A stretch of 64,000 nucleotides of DNA from Thiosocius sp942490985 (GTDB taxonomy: Bacteria; Pseudomonadota; Gammaproteobacteria; Chromatiales; Chromatiaceae). The notes below the pieces were generated by a model, which was given only the letters and a program-made list of their open reading frames with translations, did not search any database and was not told the DNA's origin. Below, one piece after another: positions 25,818 through 35,146 of this stretch. The stretch's first letter is position 1; each line of letters opens with the position of its first letter. A program made the translations under genes and the position numbers. The stretch spans positions 186,001 through 250,000 of the forward strand of contig CALNYW010000002.1 of assembly GCA_942490985.1 (NCBI GenBank), given 5' to 3'.

Positions 25818-27038
25818 ATGGCTCATTCGGGCATCAATAAAGTCGTACTCGCCTATTCTGGTGGGCTGGATACTTCGATCATCGTTAAGTGGCTCCAGGA
25901 TGAGTATCAGTGTGAGGTCGTGACCTTCACCGCGGACATCGGACAGGGTGAGGAGGTCGACCCGGCGCGCGCCAAGGCCGAAGCGGCTGGGATCAAGGAG
26001 ATCTACATCGAAGACCTGCGCGAGGAATTCGCCCGCGATTTCGTGTACCCGATGTTTCGGGCCAACGCCGTCTACGAGGGTGAATACCTCCTCGGCACTT
26101 CGATCGCCCGCCCGCTGATCGCCAAGCGACTGATCGAGATCGCCAACGAGACGGGTGCCGACGCGATTTCACACGGCGCGACCGGCAAGGGTAACGACCA
26201 GGTCCGTTTCGAACTCGGCGCTTATGCACTGAAGCCGGATGTCAAAGTGATCGCGCCGTGGCGTGAATGGGATCTGCTGTCGCGTGAAAAGCTGATGGCC
26301 TATGCCGCTGAGCACGGTATTGCGGTGGACTTCGCCAAGCAGGGGAAGAAGTCACCGTATTCGATGGACGCCAATCTGCTGCACATCTCTTACGAGGGCG
26401 ACATTCTGGAAGATCCCTGGAACGAGCCTGAGGAAGATATGTGGCGTTGGTCCGTTGCACCTGAAGCTGCACCCGACGCGCCGACTTACCTGGAGTTGAC
26501 CTACGAATCCGGCGATATCACCGCGATCAATAGTGAGTCGATGACGCCGGCCGCCGTCATGGAGTTTCTCAACAAAGTCGGCGGCGAGAATGGCATCGGT
26601 CGTGACGATATCGTTGAAAACCGTTATGTCGGGATGAAGTCGCGCGGCTGCTATGAAACGCCGGCGGGCACCATCATGCTGAAGGCGCACCGCGCGATGG
26701 AATCGCTGACGCTCGATCGCGAAGCCGCTCATCTCAAGGACGAGCTGATGCCGAAATACGCTACGATGATCTACAACGGCTATTGGTGGAGCCCGGAGCG
26801 CGAAGCGCTGCAGGCACTGATCGATCAGACCCAACAGGTGGTCAATGGCACCGTGCGGGTCAAGCTATACAAGGGCAACGTGATTGTTGCCGGACGTAAA
26901 TCACCGACACACAGCCTGTTTGATGAAACCATTGCGACATTCGACGACGATGGCGGTGCGTATGATCAAAAAGACGCAGCAGGCTTCATAAAACTCAACG
27001 CCTTACGTCTACGGGTAGGCGCGCGGCGGCATTCCTGA
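25818..27038 (+). CDS. argG: Argininosuccinate synthase
   Basis: Joins citrulline and aspartate with ATP in arginine biosynthesis (EC 6.3.4.5). 406 residues, normal. ATP loop AYSGGLDTS, citrulline/aspartate-binding TADIGQGEE, SHGATGKGNDQVRFE, and RYVGMKSRGCYETP are all visible. AGGGGC precedes the ATG. With argF and argD at 2-4 kb the window covers three steps of the pathway in two separate loci. The MBL-fold gene starts 11 bases after it. Confidence 0.97.
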   Translation: MAHSGINKVVLAYSGGLDTSIIVKWLQDEYQCEVVTFTADIGQGEEVDPARAKAEAAGIKEIYIEDLREEFARDFVYPMFRANAVYEGEYLLGTSIARPLIAKRLIEIANETGADAISHGATGKGNDQVRFELGAYALKPDVKVIAPWREWDLLSREKLMAYAAEHGIAVDFAKQGKKSPYSMDANLLHISYEGDILEDPWNEPEEDMWRWSVAPEAAPDAPTYLELTYESGDITAINSESMTPAAVMEFLNKVGGENGIGRDDIVENRYVGMKSRGCYETPAGTIMLKAHRAMESLTLDREAAHLKDELMPKYATMIYNGYWWSPEREALQALIDQTQQVVNGTVRVKLYKGNVIVAGRKSPTHSLFDETIATFDDDGGAYDQKDAAGFIKLNALRLRVGARRHS

Positions 27039-27049
27039 GGGGGGAGTTA

Positions 27050-28003
27050 ATGAATAAGATCATCGTATTTGGCATGGTACTACTGGTGGCGGGCGTCGCG
27101 TTCGCCCTGCAAAAAGCCGAGGCGCTGCGCGGGGCCTGGGTACCCGAAGAGGTGGCCGATGGGGTCTTTGTCATCCATGGCCCAACCGAGCTGCCTTCGC
27201 CGGAGAACCAGGGCTTTATGAATAACCCGGCGTTTGTTGTCTCTGACAACGGCGTCGTGGTGATCGATCCGGGCAGCAGCGTGCAAGTTGGTGAGATGGT
27301 GCTGGCGCGAATCGAGCGGGTTACCGATAAGCCGGTACTGGCAGTTTTCAATTCACACATTCACGGTGATCACTGGTTAGGTAACCAGGCGATTCGGGCC
27401 AAGTATCCGGCTGTGCCGATTTACGGCCACGAACGCGTTGGTCCAAAGGTGGTGGCCGGCGCCGGCACCCAGTGGATCGAGTTGATGCTGAACATGACGC
27501 AGAACGCCACCGCGGGTACGGAGATCGTCAAGCCGGATCATCCCGTCGTCGACGGCGATGTCATCGAGGTGGATGGCCTCAGCTACGCGATCATGAATAA
27601 CGACAAGGCCCATACCGATACCGACATCATGGTCTATATCGCTCAGCGTGGTGTGATTTTTCTGGGTGACAATGCCGGCCATCAGCGCATCCTGCGCTTG
27701 GAGGGCGGTAGCTTTCCCGGCAACGTAGAGGCGTTGAACAACGCCTTGGCGACCGACGCCAGCGTCTTTGTCCCCGGGCATGGCCCGACCGGCGGTCGCG
27801 AAGTCGCTGAGCGTTATCGTGGCTATATGAATACCCTCTACAGCACCGCGCTGGCCGGCGTTGATGAAGGATTGGCTGACTTCGAACTGCGGCCGTTGCT
27901 GCTGCCCAAGCTGGAGCCCTGGAAGGATTGGGCCGGCTTCGAGACGGAACTGGGCGGGCACATAAGCGCCGCCTATCTTGAAGCAGAGGCGGCGGCTTTC
28001 TGA
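27050..28003 (+). CDS. Exported metallo-beta-lactamase-fold hydrolase
   Basis: 317 residues with an N-terminal signal or anchor (VFGMVLLVAGVAFA). Metal motif HIHGDHW, a further ligand Asp in FLGDNAGH, and PGHGPTGG are the MBL-fold set. NKAHTDTDIMVYIAQR resembles the SoxH / quinoprotein-associated group, but this is a weak call. GGGGGAG lies before the ATG. Only 11 bases separate it from argG, so they may share a transcript without a shared pathway. Confidence 0.82.
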   Translation: MNKIIVFGMVLLVAGVAFALQKAEALRGAWVPEEVADGVFVIHGPTELPSPENQGFMNNPAFVVSDNGVVVIDPGSSVQVGEMVLARIERVTDKPVLAVFNSHIHGDHWLGNQAIRAKYPAVPIYGHERVGPKVVAGAGTQWIELMLNMTQNATAGTEIVKPDHPVVDGDVIEVDGLSYAIMNNDKAHTDTDIMVYIAQRGVIFLGDNAGHQRILRLEGGSFPGNVEALNNALATDASVFVPGHGPTGGREVAERYRGYMNTLYSTALAGVDEGLADFELRPLLLPKLEPWKDWAGFETELGGHISAAYLEAEAAAF

Positions 28004-28078
28004 GCGGGCGCGAGCCATCGTCGGCAGGTTGCGGTCGAGCTGTCGTCGCAGGCCACGGCGCGCGAACGTGACCGTCAC

Positions 28079-28840
28079 GTGACGTCGGGACAACTGTCTT
28101 TCGGGCTGATCGTGATCGGCGACGAAATACTCAACGGCCGCCGCCAGGATCGCCATTTCGCCGGTATCGGCGGACTATTGCGCGAACGCGGCTATCGGCT
28201 GGCGTGGCTGAGGATCTTGCCCGATGATCCGGTCTATCTCAGCACGGAGTTCGCCCGCACCATGGCGGAAGACCTGCCGGTGTTCTGCTGCGGTGGCATC
28301 GGTGCGACGCCGGATGATCATACCCGCGCCGCGGCCGCGGCCGCGGCTAGTGTCGCCCTGACGTTGCATCCAGGGGCGGTGGCCGAAATAGAGGCCCGCT
28401 TCGGTGATGCCGCCTATCCGCATCGCATCAAGATGGCGGAACTGCCGGACGGCGCCGGCCTCATACCGAATCCGTACAACCGCATTCCGGGCTTTTCGAT
28501 CCGGGGACATTATTTCGTCCCCGGCTTTCCCGATATGGCGCATCCGATGGTGGCGTGGGTCCTGGATCAGCACTATGCCGCCGGCGGGATAAAAGAGGCG
28601 CAACGGTCGGTGCGTATTTTCGGCATTACCGAGAGCGGTCTGATGGATCTGATGGAAGAGCTGGTGAGTGCTTATCCCGACGCCAAGTTTTTCAGCCTCC
28701 CGCGGCTCGGCGCCGAGTTTCAGATTGAGATGGGCTTTCGCGGAGGGGGTTCGCTTGAAGCGCCTTACCAGGCCCTGATAAGCGGGCTGTCCGAACGAAA
28801 GGTCCGTTTCGAACCGGTCGCTGATCCCGATAGCGATTGA
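28079..28840 (+). CDS. CinA-type molybdopterin-binding-domain protein
   Basis: 253 residues of the MoCF_biosynth/CinA N-terminal type: GDEILNGRRQDRH, GGIGATPDDHT and NPYNRIPGF with FVPGFPDMAHPM. The C-terminal deamidase domain of full CinA is absent, so it belongs to the short COG1058 group of uncertain function. The start is a GTG at 28079 with a weak ribosome site. Same strand as the MBL gene, 75 bases on. Confidence 0.8.
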   Translation: MTSGQLSFGLIVIGDEILNGRRQDRHFAGIGGLLRERGYRLAWLRILPDDPVYLSTEFARTMAEDLPVFCCGGIGATPDDHTRAAAAAAASVALTLHPGAVAEIEARFGDAAYPHRIKMAELPDGAGLIPNPYNRIPGFSIRGHYFVPGFPDMAHPMVAWVLDQHYAAGGIKEAQRSVRIFGITESGLMDLMEELVSAYPDAKFFSLPRLGAEFQIEMGFRGGGSLEAPYQALISGLSERKVRFEPVADPDSD

Positions 28841-28842
28841 TA

Positions 28843-28866
28843 GCCTCGGCTGTTCGGCGCCGAGGC
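28843..28866 (+). terminator. Hairpin after the CinA-like gene
   Basis: GCCTCGGC and GCCGAGGC flank an 8-base loop, three bases after the stop codon. There is no T-tract, so termination strength is doubtful. Confidence 0.35.
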
Positions 28867-28990
28867 CGGTGCCCAGAATCCAATCCATTGATTCCTAAAG
28901 CGAAAGTCGGCAGCGTTTATACTTTGCCTAGGACATTGCGGACGCGAAACTCATTTTGGGAATGAAAGTAATCTCCACAAGCAGACCGTC

Positions 28991-29590
28991 ATGATCGTTT
29001 CTGGCAGCAACTTGTCACTGTTCGGGCGTTCGGCGTTGCCGGGTGTCGGGGGCGGTCGTTCCTCCGCGCGGGAAAGTCTGGACCCCGTTGAACCGACCGA
29101 TCCGCTGAAGGATCCCACATCAGATGAGTACAAGGTTCTACAGGAACTCAAGCAGCGGGATCGTGAGGTCCGGCAGCACGAGCAGGCGCATGTCATGGCC
29201 GGCGGTCGCCACGTGCGCGGCGGCGCCAATTTCAGCTACCAGCGCGGGCCGGATGGTCAACAGTATGCGACCGGTGGCGAGGTACAGATCGACACGGCCC
29301 CGGTCCCGGATGATCCCGCTGCGACCATTACCAAAATGCAGGTCGTTCGAAGCGCCGCTTTGGCGCCCGCGGACCCTTCGGCCCAGGACCAACGGGTGGC
29401 AGCGGAAGCAACGCGCGCGGAGGCCAATGCGCGGGTCGACCTGCGGGAAGAACGACTCGAAGAACAACGCGCCGAACAGGATTCTGAACGCACGGCCCAG
29501 CGCGCCGAGCCTGCGCTGAATGCCTACCGTGGTGCTGCCGACATGCAGACCAACAAGGCTTCGATCCCCGTTCTCGACCTGATCGCTTAG
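28991..29590 (+). CDS. SprA-like putative metalloprotease-domain protein
   Basis: 199 residues resembling the SprA-related family (PF12118). The core is EVRQHEQAHVMAGG, with an HExxH-like HEQAH, followed by GANFSYQRGPDGQQYATGGEV, a conserved stretch of the family. The C-terminal third is charged and helical (ARVDLREERLEEQRAEQ). No clear signal peptide. Function is unproven in the family; a catalytic zinc site is inferred from the motif. Monocistronic by position. Confidence 0.7.
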   Translation: MIVSGSNLSLFGRSALPGVGGGRSSARESLDPVEPTDPLKDPTSDEYKVLQELKQRDREVRQHEQAHVMAGGRHVRGGANFSYQRGPDGQQYATGGEVQIDTAPVPDDPAATITKMQVVRSAALAPADPSAQDQRVAAEATRAEANARVDLREERLEEQRAEQDSERTAQRAEPALNAYRGAADMQTNKASIPVLDLIA

Positions 29591-29794
29591 CCCTCGCGGC
29601 TTACCCTTGCAGCCCCTCTCTGGGGCAGATTTGCCGTCACTTGGTAATCGAAACGCTGGTCGAAGGTACCGATACCCGGGACCAGCTCGAAATGTTGCGC
29701 AATCTGGGGCGCTGAACAAATAGGGACTTCTTGCTTGGCAGGCCCGTTCGTCGATCGGTCGAGATACGGTAAGTCGATCGAGCCGGGTTGGTTT

Positions 29795-30196
29795 TTACGC
29801 TTGCCCGGCCTCATCGGCGGCGGCCTGCCAGTTCGGTGCTTTGCGTTCATGGCCGGCCTCGGCGAGCCGCTGCAGATAGTCGTTCCAGTGCAGCGATTTT
29901 CTGCGCCCAAGGTCGTAGAGAAATTTCCAATCGAACAGCCCGGAATTGTGGCCGTCATCGAAAAAGATCTTGATCGCGTAGGCACCGATGGGTTTGATCT
30001 CGGTGATATTCACATCCTGCTTGTCCAACTGCAGTTTTGCGTTTTGACCCCAATGGCCGCGCACCTCGGCTGACGGTGAGTAGACGCGTAGCAGTTCGCA
30101 CGGCAACGTGAAGTTGGCGCCGTCGTCGTAGGTGATCTCCAATGCGTGCGACTGTTGGTGTAGCACGATGTCGGTCGGTTTCGGTTGGTTGCTCAT
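29795..30196 (-). CDS. DUF971 domain protein
   Basis: 133 residues of the DUF971 fold (the N-terminal domain of gamma-butyrobetaine hydroxylase): LEITYDDGANFTLPCELLRVYSPSAEV, IKPIGAYAIKIFFDDGHNSGLFDW and YLYDLG-like FLYDLGRR. In stand-alone form it is linked by context in other genomes to Fe-S or Mrp-type proteins; nothing here fixes its role. It lies 12 bases after the ICMT-like gene, on the same strand, so it closes the hemH run. Confidence 0.85.
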   Translation of the reverse strand: MSNQPKPTDIVLHQQSHALEITYDDGANFTLPCELLRVYSPSAEVRGHWGQNAKLQLDKQDVNITEIKPIGAYAIKIFFDDGHNSGLFDWKFLYDLGRRKSLHWNDYLQRLAEAGHERKAPNWQAAADEAGQA

Positions 30197-30208
30197 CGCG
30201 ATGCCTGT

Positions 30209-30664
30209 TCAGTAGACCTTGGGAATTAGCCGATGGGTACGCTTCACGTAATCGGAATAGTCATCGAACTGCAGATGCAGGTGCGACTCTTCGCGATGCA
30301 TCTTGCCGAATACGGCAGCACCGAGCAGTGCCAGGCCAAGGTAGTTCAGCCATGTGTGTTGGTAGAGTGCAACGCCTGCCATCATCAACAGCAGGCTGGT
30401 GTACATCGGGTGTCTGATCCACTGGTAAGGGCCGGTGGTTACCAGACAGGCGTCGGGAAGTGGTTCGGGGTAGATGCCGAAATTGCCCAGGCGGTTATGC
30501 GCCAGGGTGTATAGACCCACGATAAACCCAAGGGCACTGATCGACAGCCACTGCAGTCGGTCGGCGGAGAACTCACCGAATGGCCAGGCAATGAGCGCGA
30601 TGGCCGAAAACTGCGCAGCCACTAACAGGTGGCTCACCCAGGGTGTCGATGGCTTGCTTGTCAC
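30209..30664 (-). CDS. ICMT/PEMT-type membrane methyltransferase (1)
   Basis: About 151 residues with four membrane helices and the C-terminal SAM site GPYQWIRHPMYTSLLL plus EESHLHLQF, the isoprenylcysteine/phospholipid methyltransferase pattern. I choose the GTG at 30664, seven bases after the hemH stop; starting at 30727 would overlap hemH by 56 bases. Its substrate is unknown. A second, longer member of the same superfamily lies on the other side of hemH. Confidence 0.78.
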   Translation of the reverse strand: MTSKPSTPWVSHLLVAAQFSAIALIAWPFGEFSADRLQWLSISALGFIVGLYTLAHNRLGNFGIYPEPLPDACLVTTGPYQWIRHPMYTSLLLMMAGVALYQHTWLNYLGLALLGAAVFGKMHREESHLHLQFDDYSDYVKRTHRLIPKVY

Positions 30665-30671
30665 GCCCGGC

Positions 30672-31754
30672 TCACTGCTTCGCGCCGAGTGACTTTGCGC
30701 GGCGTAGGATTTCCGCCGGATCGTCATGAGCGGGCAGCCAGCCTTGCATGTGCTGTTCGGCGAGTGCGGCCAGCATATGGATGTGGGCTTCGTCCGCGTT
30801 CAGGCACGGGATGTATTCATAGCGTTCGCCGCCGGCTTCGAGGAACGTGTCGCGGTTTTCCATAGCGATCTCTTCAAGCGTTTCGAGACAATCGGCAGAG
30901 AAGCCTGGGCAAACGACCTGCATGGATTTAACCCCGGCCTCGGCGAGTTCTTCCAGCGTATGGTCAGTGTAGGGATGCAACCATTGCTTTGGCCCGAGAC
31001 GAGACTGGAAGCTGATTTGCCACTGCTCATCGGCCAACCCCAGCGTGTCGGCCAGCAAGCGCCCGGTCTTGTGGCACTCGCAGTGATAGGGGTCGCCGGC
31101 ATGAAAGTATTCTTCCGGAATGCCGTGAAACGACATCAGCAGCTTGTCGGCCGTGCCGTGTTCTGCGCGGTGGGTCTTGATGCTCTGCGCGAGTGCCTCG
31201 ATGTAGGCCGGATTGTCGTGGTAGTGATTGATGAACCTGAGCTCCGGTACCCAGCGCCAGCGCCGCAGTTCTGCGGTAACGGCGTCGAATATCGACGCCG
31301 TCGTGGTGGCGGAATACTGCGGGTACAACGGCAGTACCAGAATCTGTCTGGCACCCTGTTCGCGCAGTTCCTCCAGGCCCTGCTTTATCGACGGCTTGCC
31401 ATAACGCATCGCCAAAACCACCGGCACCGCATGCCCCGCGCGTTGTTCGATCTTGCTGGCCAGCGCATCGCGTTGCGCCTGAGACACGGTGAGCAGCGGC
31501 GAGCCTTGCTCGGTCCAGACCTTTTGGTAGGCCTTGGCCGAACGTCCTGGGCGCGTATTCAGGATCACCGCATTGAGTACGAACCACCAGATCGGGCGGG
31601 GTACCTCGACCACGCGGGGATCCCACAGAAACTCTTTCAGGTATCGTCGAACGGAGGCGCGATCTGGTGCCTCCGGCGTGCCGAGGTTTACGAGCAGAAT
31701 GCCGGTGCCGCCGACCTGGTCGTGGTGATACGTCTGCAGATTTGGTTCGTTCAC
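30672..31754 (-). CDS. hemH: Ferrochelatase
   Basis: Inserts iron into protoporphyrin IX, last step of heme synthesis (EC 4.98.1.1). 360 residues from the GTG at 31754, which has AGGAAAG upstream; the frame extends to 31823 but family length and the ribosome site favour this start. Visible: ILLVNLGTPEAP, EFLWDPRVVE, LLMSFHGIPEEYFHAGDPY (active His), and a QSRLGPKQWLHPYTD stretch with VVCPGFSADCLETLEEI (catalytic Glu). Membrane-associated on the cytosolic face. Confidence 0.96.
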   Translation of the reverse strand: MNEPNLQTYHHDQVGGTGILLVNLGTPEAPDRASVRRYLKEFLWDPRVVEVPRPIWWFVLNAVILNTRPGRSAKAYQKVWTEQGSPLLTVSQAQRDALASKIEQRAGHAVPVVLAMRYGKPSIKQGLEELREQGARQILVLPLYPQYSATTTASIFDAVTAELRRWRWVPELRFINHYHDNPAYIEALAQSIKTHRAEHGTADKLLMSFHGIPEEYFHAGDPYHCECHKTGRLLADTLGLADEQWQISFQSRLGPKQWLHPYTDHTLEELAEAGVKSMQVVCPGFSADCLETLEEIAMENRDTFLEAGGERYEYIPCLNADEAHIHMLAALAEQHMQGWLPAHDDPAEILRRAKSLGAKQ

Positions 31755-31876
31755 GATGTGACTTTCCTGATGCCGGACGCGCTCGCGACCAAAGGGCGCA
31801 TTGTAATCGGCCTGCCGTCTCATGTTTAGTTCACGGTTTGACGGGAATAGGCTCGCATGTCAGCGGTTGGTTAGCG

Positions 31877-32656
31877 TCAAAACAACTTGGGCCAGAGAAA
31901 GCCTGTGTTGCGCGCAAATTCGGCGTATTCCGGCACGTTTGCGCGAAACTTGCGTTCCTCGATCTTGGCGCGCACGGCCTGCAGGCCAACGGCAATGACG
32001 AACAACAGCAACGCCACCGGTGTCGCCGCGAGTATTGCGATACCGAAGATATGAATGATCTCGCCGAAATACAGGGGGTGCCTGATGCGCCGATATGGCC
32101 CGGTTGTGACCAACTGTCTCACCGCGGTGCGAAGGCCAAATGACGCCTTGAGGTGGGCAATCGCCCAGATGCTGAACGCCGCGCCGAATAGCCCGATCAA
32201 CAGGCCGCTGACATTCATGTAAAAGGGAAATCCCGGCAGGATCGCATTCATCTCGCGCAGAAAATCAACCGGGTAACCAGGCAGCATCGCGCGTACCTGG
32301 GGAAAGAACATCAGCGTGAAGCCAGTGACCGGGACGAAAACCGTGATCAACGGGAAGATGTTTTCCCAAAATCCCTTGGGCCGCTGCTTGGCACCACGAC
32401 GCACCATCAGGCTATAGAAGACCAACGCGTCGAAAGCCAACGCGGTCGCATAGTAGGCGATATGGGAAAACTCACCGGTGACCAGGTAGGTTGCGCTAGC
32501 GCCTAGCGCGGCACGCCGTTCGGCATCGGTGATTACCGCCCAGAGTTCATCGCTGCCGATGACATAGCCGACCAGGTAGTAGGTCTTGGCGATAATCAGT
32601 ACGGCGAAAAAGATCAACGGGGCGCTATCAACACGCCAGTCTTTTGTTGGTGTCAT
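31877..32656 (-). CDS. ICMT/PEMT-type membrane methyltransferase (2)
   Basis: 259 residues, six or so membrane helices, ending in TTGPYRRIRHPLYFGEII and KIEERKFRANVPEYAEFARNTGF, the same SAM-binding motif as the shorter neighbour. Start ATG 32656 (MTPTKDWRVDS) is preferred, since the longer reading to 32743 would overlap the upstream gene. The ribosome site is poor. It could modify a lipid or prenylated compound; no direct evidence. Confidence 0.75.
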   Translation of the reverse strand: MTPTKDWRVDSAPLIFFAVLIIAKTYYLVGYVIGSDELWAVITDAERRAALGASATYLVTGEFSHIAYYATALAFDALVFYSLMVRRGAKQRPKGFWENIFPLITVFVPVTGFTLMFFPQVRAMLPGYPVDFLREMNAILPGFPFYMNVSGLLIGLFGAAFSIWAIAHLKASFGLRTAVRQLVTTGPYRRIRHPLYFGEIIHIFGIAILAATPVALLLFVIAVGLQAVRAKIEERKFRANVPEYAEFARNTGFLWPKLF

Positions 32657-32687
32657 AAGGGCTTTGTATTGGCTGTCAATAAATGGT

Positions 32688-33608
32688 CTAGCGGGCGGCG
32701 TGCCGAAGTCTGGCCTCAACCCGCGCGGCCTCAATCGCATCACTATCGATGATTCGGGGAATCAATCGATAGACCGCGGCAAGCTCGGACGCACGCCGAC
32801 ACGCGGCCCGCTCGAGCGTTGCGCGTTGGTCGTCGCCGAGTGTCGGCAACATCAACAGGCGCGGTGCCAGCCACTCCAGATAATCGCGGGCCAATGCGCG
32901 TTGTTGCTCAGGCTTCCAGTCCGTTTTCAGGCCGAGTGGTGGGAACGATTCGTCGACCACCGCCAAAGGTTTGCCGGTCGTGCCGATGCGTTGCACCCTC
33001 CCGTCCGGGAGGCGTTGGAACCAGGTCTTATGCTGGCCGAGTTGGCGGACCTGGCGTTCCAACTGTTCGGCATGTTGGCGCGGGCCAAGTTCTCCTCGGC
33101 GAGGAACGCCAGCCGTGTCGAGCGTTGACGAGTGGAAGCTGTGGTCGGCCAGGCGTGTCGCCTGCCAGCGCTCAACCCGCATGTCACTCAGCATCGCGGG
33201 ATTTTCGGTTGTCGCCAAGAGCGCGACGGGATGGCCCTGATGATCGGTTGCCCAACACTCGTAATCGTCAATCAACGCGAATGGCAGTGTGGCGATCAGA
33301 CCGGTCAGCGACGCGATCAATTCCTCCGCGGCCTCGATCATGCCGCCAATGTCCATGACCGGATTGGCCGGCACCTTTTGCAGACCGTCTTGCGGGTCCC
33401 AGAGCCCGAAGTTGAAGAACTGTCGGATCGGCGGTACGTCGCCGAAACTGCGCCAGGTGTGGTCGGGGCGCTCGGCAATGACCTGGATCTGCCAGATGTG
33501 GCCGTTGGCGCTATAGCCGCGGGCACGGTCCGTTTCGACGACCTGCAACACGCCTTCGAACGGGTTGACCCGACGGACCGCATAGGCATGGGATCCGCTA
33601 TCGCTCAC
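32688..33608 (-). CDS. Conserved protein of unknown function
   Basis: 306 residues, soluble, no signal peptide or recognised domain. It has many Trp and Arg, a WQATRLADHSFHSSTLD patch, and a helical C-terminus. Its start (ATG 33608) overlaps the stop of the 66-residue gene by four bases (ATGA), which in turn overlaps the methyltransferase, so the three are translationally coupled and probably work together. Confidence 0.7.
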   Translation of the reverse strand: MSDSGSHAYAVRRVNPFEGVLQVVETDRARGYSANGHIWQIQVIAERPDHTWRSFGDVPPIRQFFNFGLWDPQDGLQKVPANPVMDIGGMIEAAEELIASLTGLIATLPFALIDDYECWATDHQGHPVALLATTENPAMLSDMRVERWQATRLADHSFHSSTLDTAGVPRRGELGPRQHAEQLERQVRQLGQHKTWFQRLPDGRVQRIGTTGKPLAVVDESFPPLGLKTDWKPEQQRALARDYLEWLAPRLLMLPTLGDDQRATLERAACRRASELAAVYRLIPRIIDSDAIEAARVEARLRHAAR

Positions 33609-33805
33609 GAGCTTGCCTTGTTCAGCTTCTCGCGGAGCACATCGACCAGTTGGTAGGCGGGTTCCTGCAGCTCCGGGTCGAGTGCATCCATCAGGTACTC
33701 GAGGTCATCGAGTGCCGATTCGAGGTCGGCCCGGGTCTCGAGCTTGTCGAGCTGTCCGGCGAGCTGCTGCATCCAGGCAACGCTGTCGATCCCGTCAGGA
33801 TTCAC
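33605..33805 (-). CDS. Small acidic protein of unknown function
   Basis: 66 residues, strongly acidic and helical (LDKLETRADLESALDDLEYLMDALDPELQE), resembling a small adaptor or coiled-coil subunit. It overlaps both neighbours by four bases. No family recognised. Confidence 0.65.
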   Translation of the reverse strand: MNPDGIDSVAWMQQLAGQLDKLETRADLESALDDLEYLMDALDPELQEPAYQLVDVLREKLNKASS

Positions 33806-35082
33806 GCCCGGTTACCCCACACGGCATAGACGGGATCACTCTCACCCAGCTGCTTCGCATACTTGTCATCCGCCGGTCTCGGCAGGCCGCGGATCGACCA
33901 CGTCTCCAGCCCGTCGAAAAGACCGTCGCGTAGGAAGTATTCGAGCACCAGTCCAGGACGCTCGAACTCATGCATGCCTTCCCACAGACGAATGACCTTG
34001 GGCGGAAACCAGCGGTTGGCGAAGGTAACGACAAAACGACCGCCAGGACGAAGAATCCGCGCAACCTCGGCAAAGACCTCGAAGGGCTGGGTCAGGTATT
34101 CGACCGACAAGCTACAGATAACCGCATCGAAACTCGCATCCTCAAAGGGAAGGGCAGGTTTGAGGTTGAGATCGTGGGTGAGGTGCTCGGCGAACAGCGG
34201 GTTGGCCGCCAACTCTTCGCTATTCATGCCGAGACCGACCATCTCGCCGAAGCCGTGATCGGCCGGCAGGTGGGATTCCCAGCTCGCCATCAGATCGAGC
34301 ACGCGGCCGCCCTTCGGGAGTAGTCGCTGATAGAGCTGTCCGATCTGCTGCGACGCGGTGCGATCTACGTGCGACACCATGCGGGTCATCGCATAGAAGC
34401 CGGCGTCCGGTTGATCGGCCATCCTCGCGAAGGGCTGGTCCTGCCAGAAGTCTGTTGGCTGACCATGCCAACGGGCCTGCATACCGGGTCCGTTGGCGGT
34501 AATCATCTCGGCGATGTCGTTGCAGCTGCCGCCGTGTTCCTCTGGTGTCGCCCAGATGTCGAGAATGCGAACGCTGATATCGAGGGTCTTGTCCGCCAGG
34601 GGATTGTTGAGATCGCAGGCCAGCATGTCGCCAGATGCGGTGCCGAGCCGAAACGGCAAAACCTCCTCCGGAAATATACCTTTCGACCCGCCAATGAAGG
34701 CGCGCGGGTAGAATCGGCCAGCGCGTGGTTCGACGTAGGTGTTGGGCCGCAGGTTTCGATGAAACGCACGCTGGCTCAGATTGAAACAAAGCTCCGACTG
34801 ATGTGGGACGATCAACTCGCCCGGCGCAAACTCGCGGTGAGCGACGTGGTCCACCGGCTTGCCCATCAGGTCGGGTTCGAGCTCGTACGGCAGGATGTCC
34901 CGCCAAAGATTGAGCTTGCGAGCGACGTAGTGATCGGTATGGCGTGCTGCATCGCTTTGCCACTGCATGGCGAAGGCCATTGCGCACATCGCTTTGCTGG
35001 TCGTCTGCTCGAGGGATTCGACTTGGTCCGAATTTTCCTCGTCGAGCTCGAAGCCAAGTAACACTTCATTGATGTCGTTCAA
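33802..35082 (-). CDS. SAM-dependent methyltransferase with an extra N-terminal domain
   Basis: 426 residues. The C-terminal half (about 255-400) is a class I methyltransferase: GGRVLDLMASWESHLP (motif I, though without the usual GxGxG), FDAVICSLSVEYLTQPFEV and ARILRPGGRFVVTFANRW. The N-terminal 220 residues, with GKPVDHVAHREFAPGELIVPH and VEPRAGRFYPRAF, I cannot assign with certainty. First gene of a three-gene coupled run. Confidence 0.75.
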   Translation of the reverse strand: MNDINEVLLGFELDEENSDQVESLEQTTSKAMCAMAFAMQWQSDAARHTDHYVARKLNLWRDILPYELEPDLMGKPVDHVAHREFAPGELIVPHQSELCFNLSQRAFHRNLRPNTYVEPRAGRFYPRAFIGGSKGIFPEEVLPFRLGTASGDMLACDLNNPLADKTLDISVRILDIWATPEEHGGSCNDIAEMITANGPGMQARWHGQPTDFWQDQPFARMADQPDAGFYAMTRMVSHVDRTASQQIGQLYQRLLPKGGRVLDLMASWESHLPADHGFGEMVGLGMNSEELAANPLFAEHLTHDLNLKPALPFEDASFDAVICSLSVEYLTQPFEVFAEVARILRPGGRFVVTFANRWFPPKVIRLWEGMHEFERPGLVLEYFLRDGLFDGLETWSIRGLPRPADDKYAKQLGESDPVYAVWGNRA

Positions 35083-35146
35083 CTGGCCGCCTTTTCGCTG
35101 CTCTTGTAATGCGGCGAGATTTTGCGCCTGATCTAGACGCGATTAC

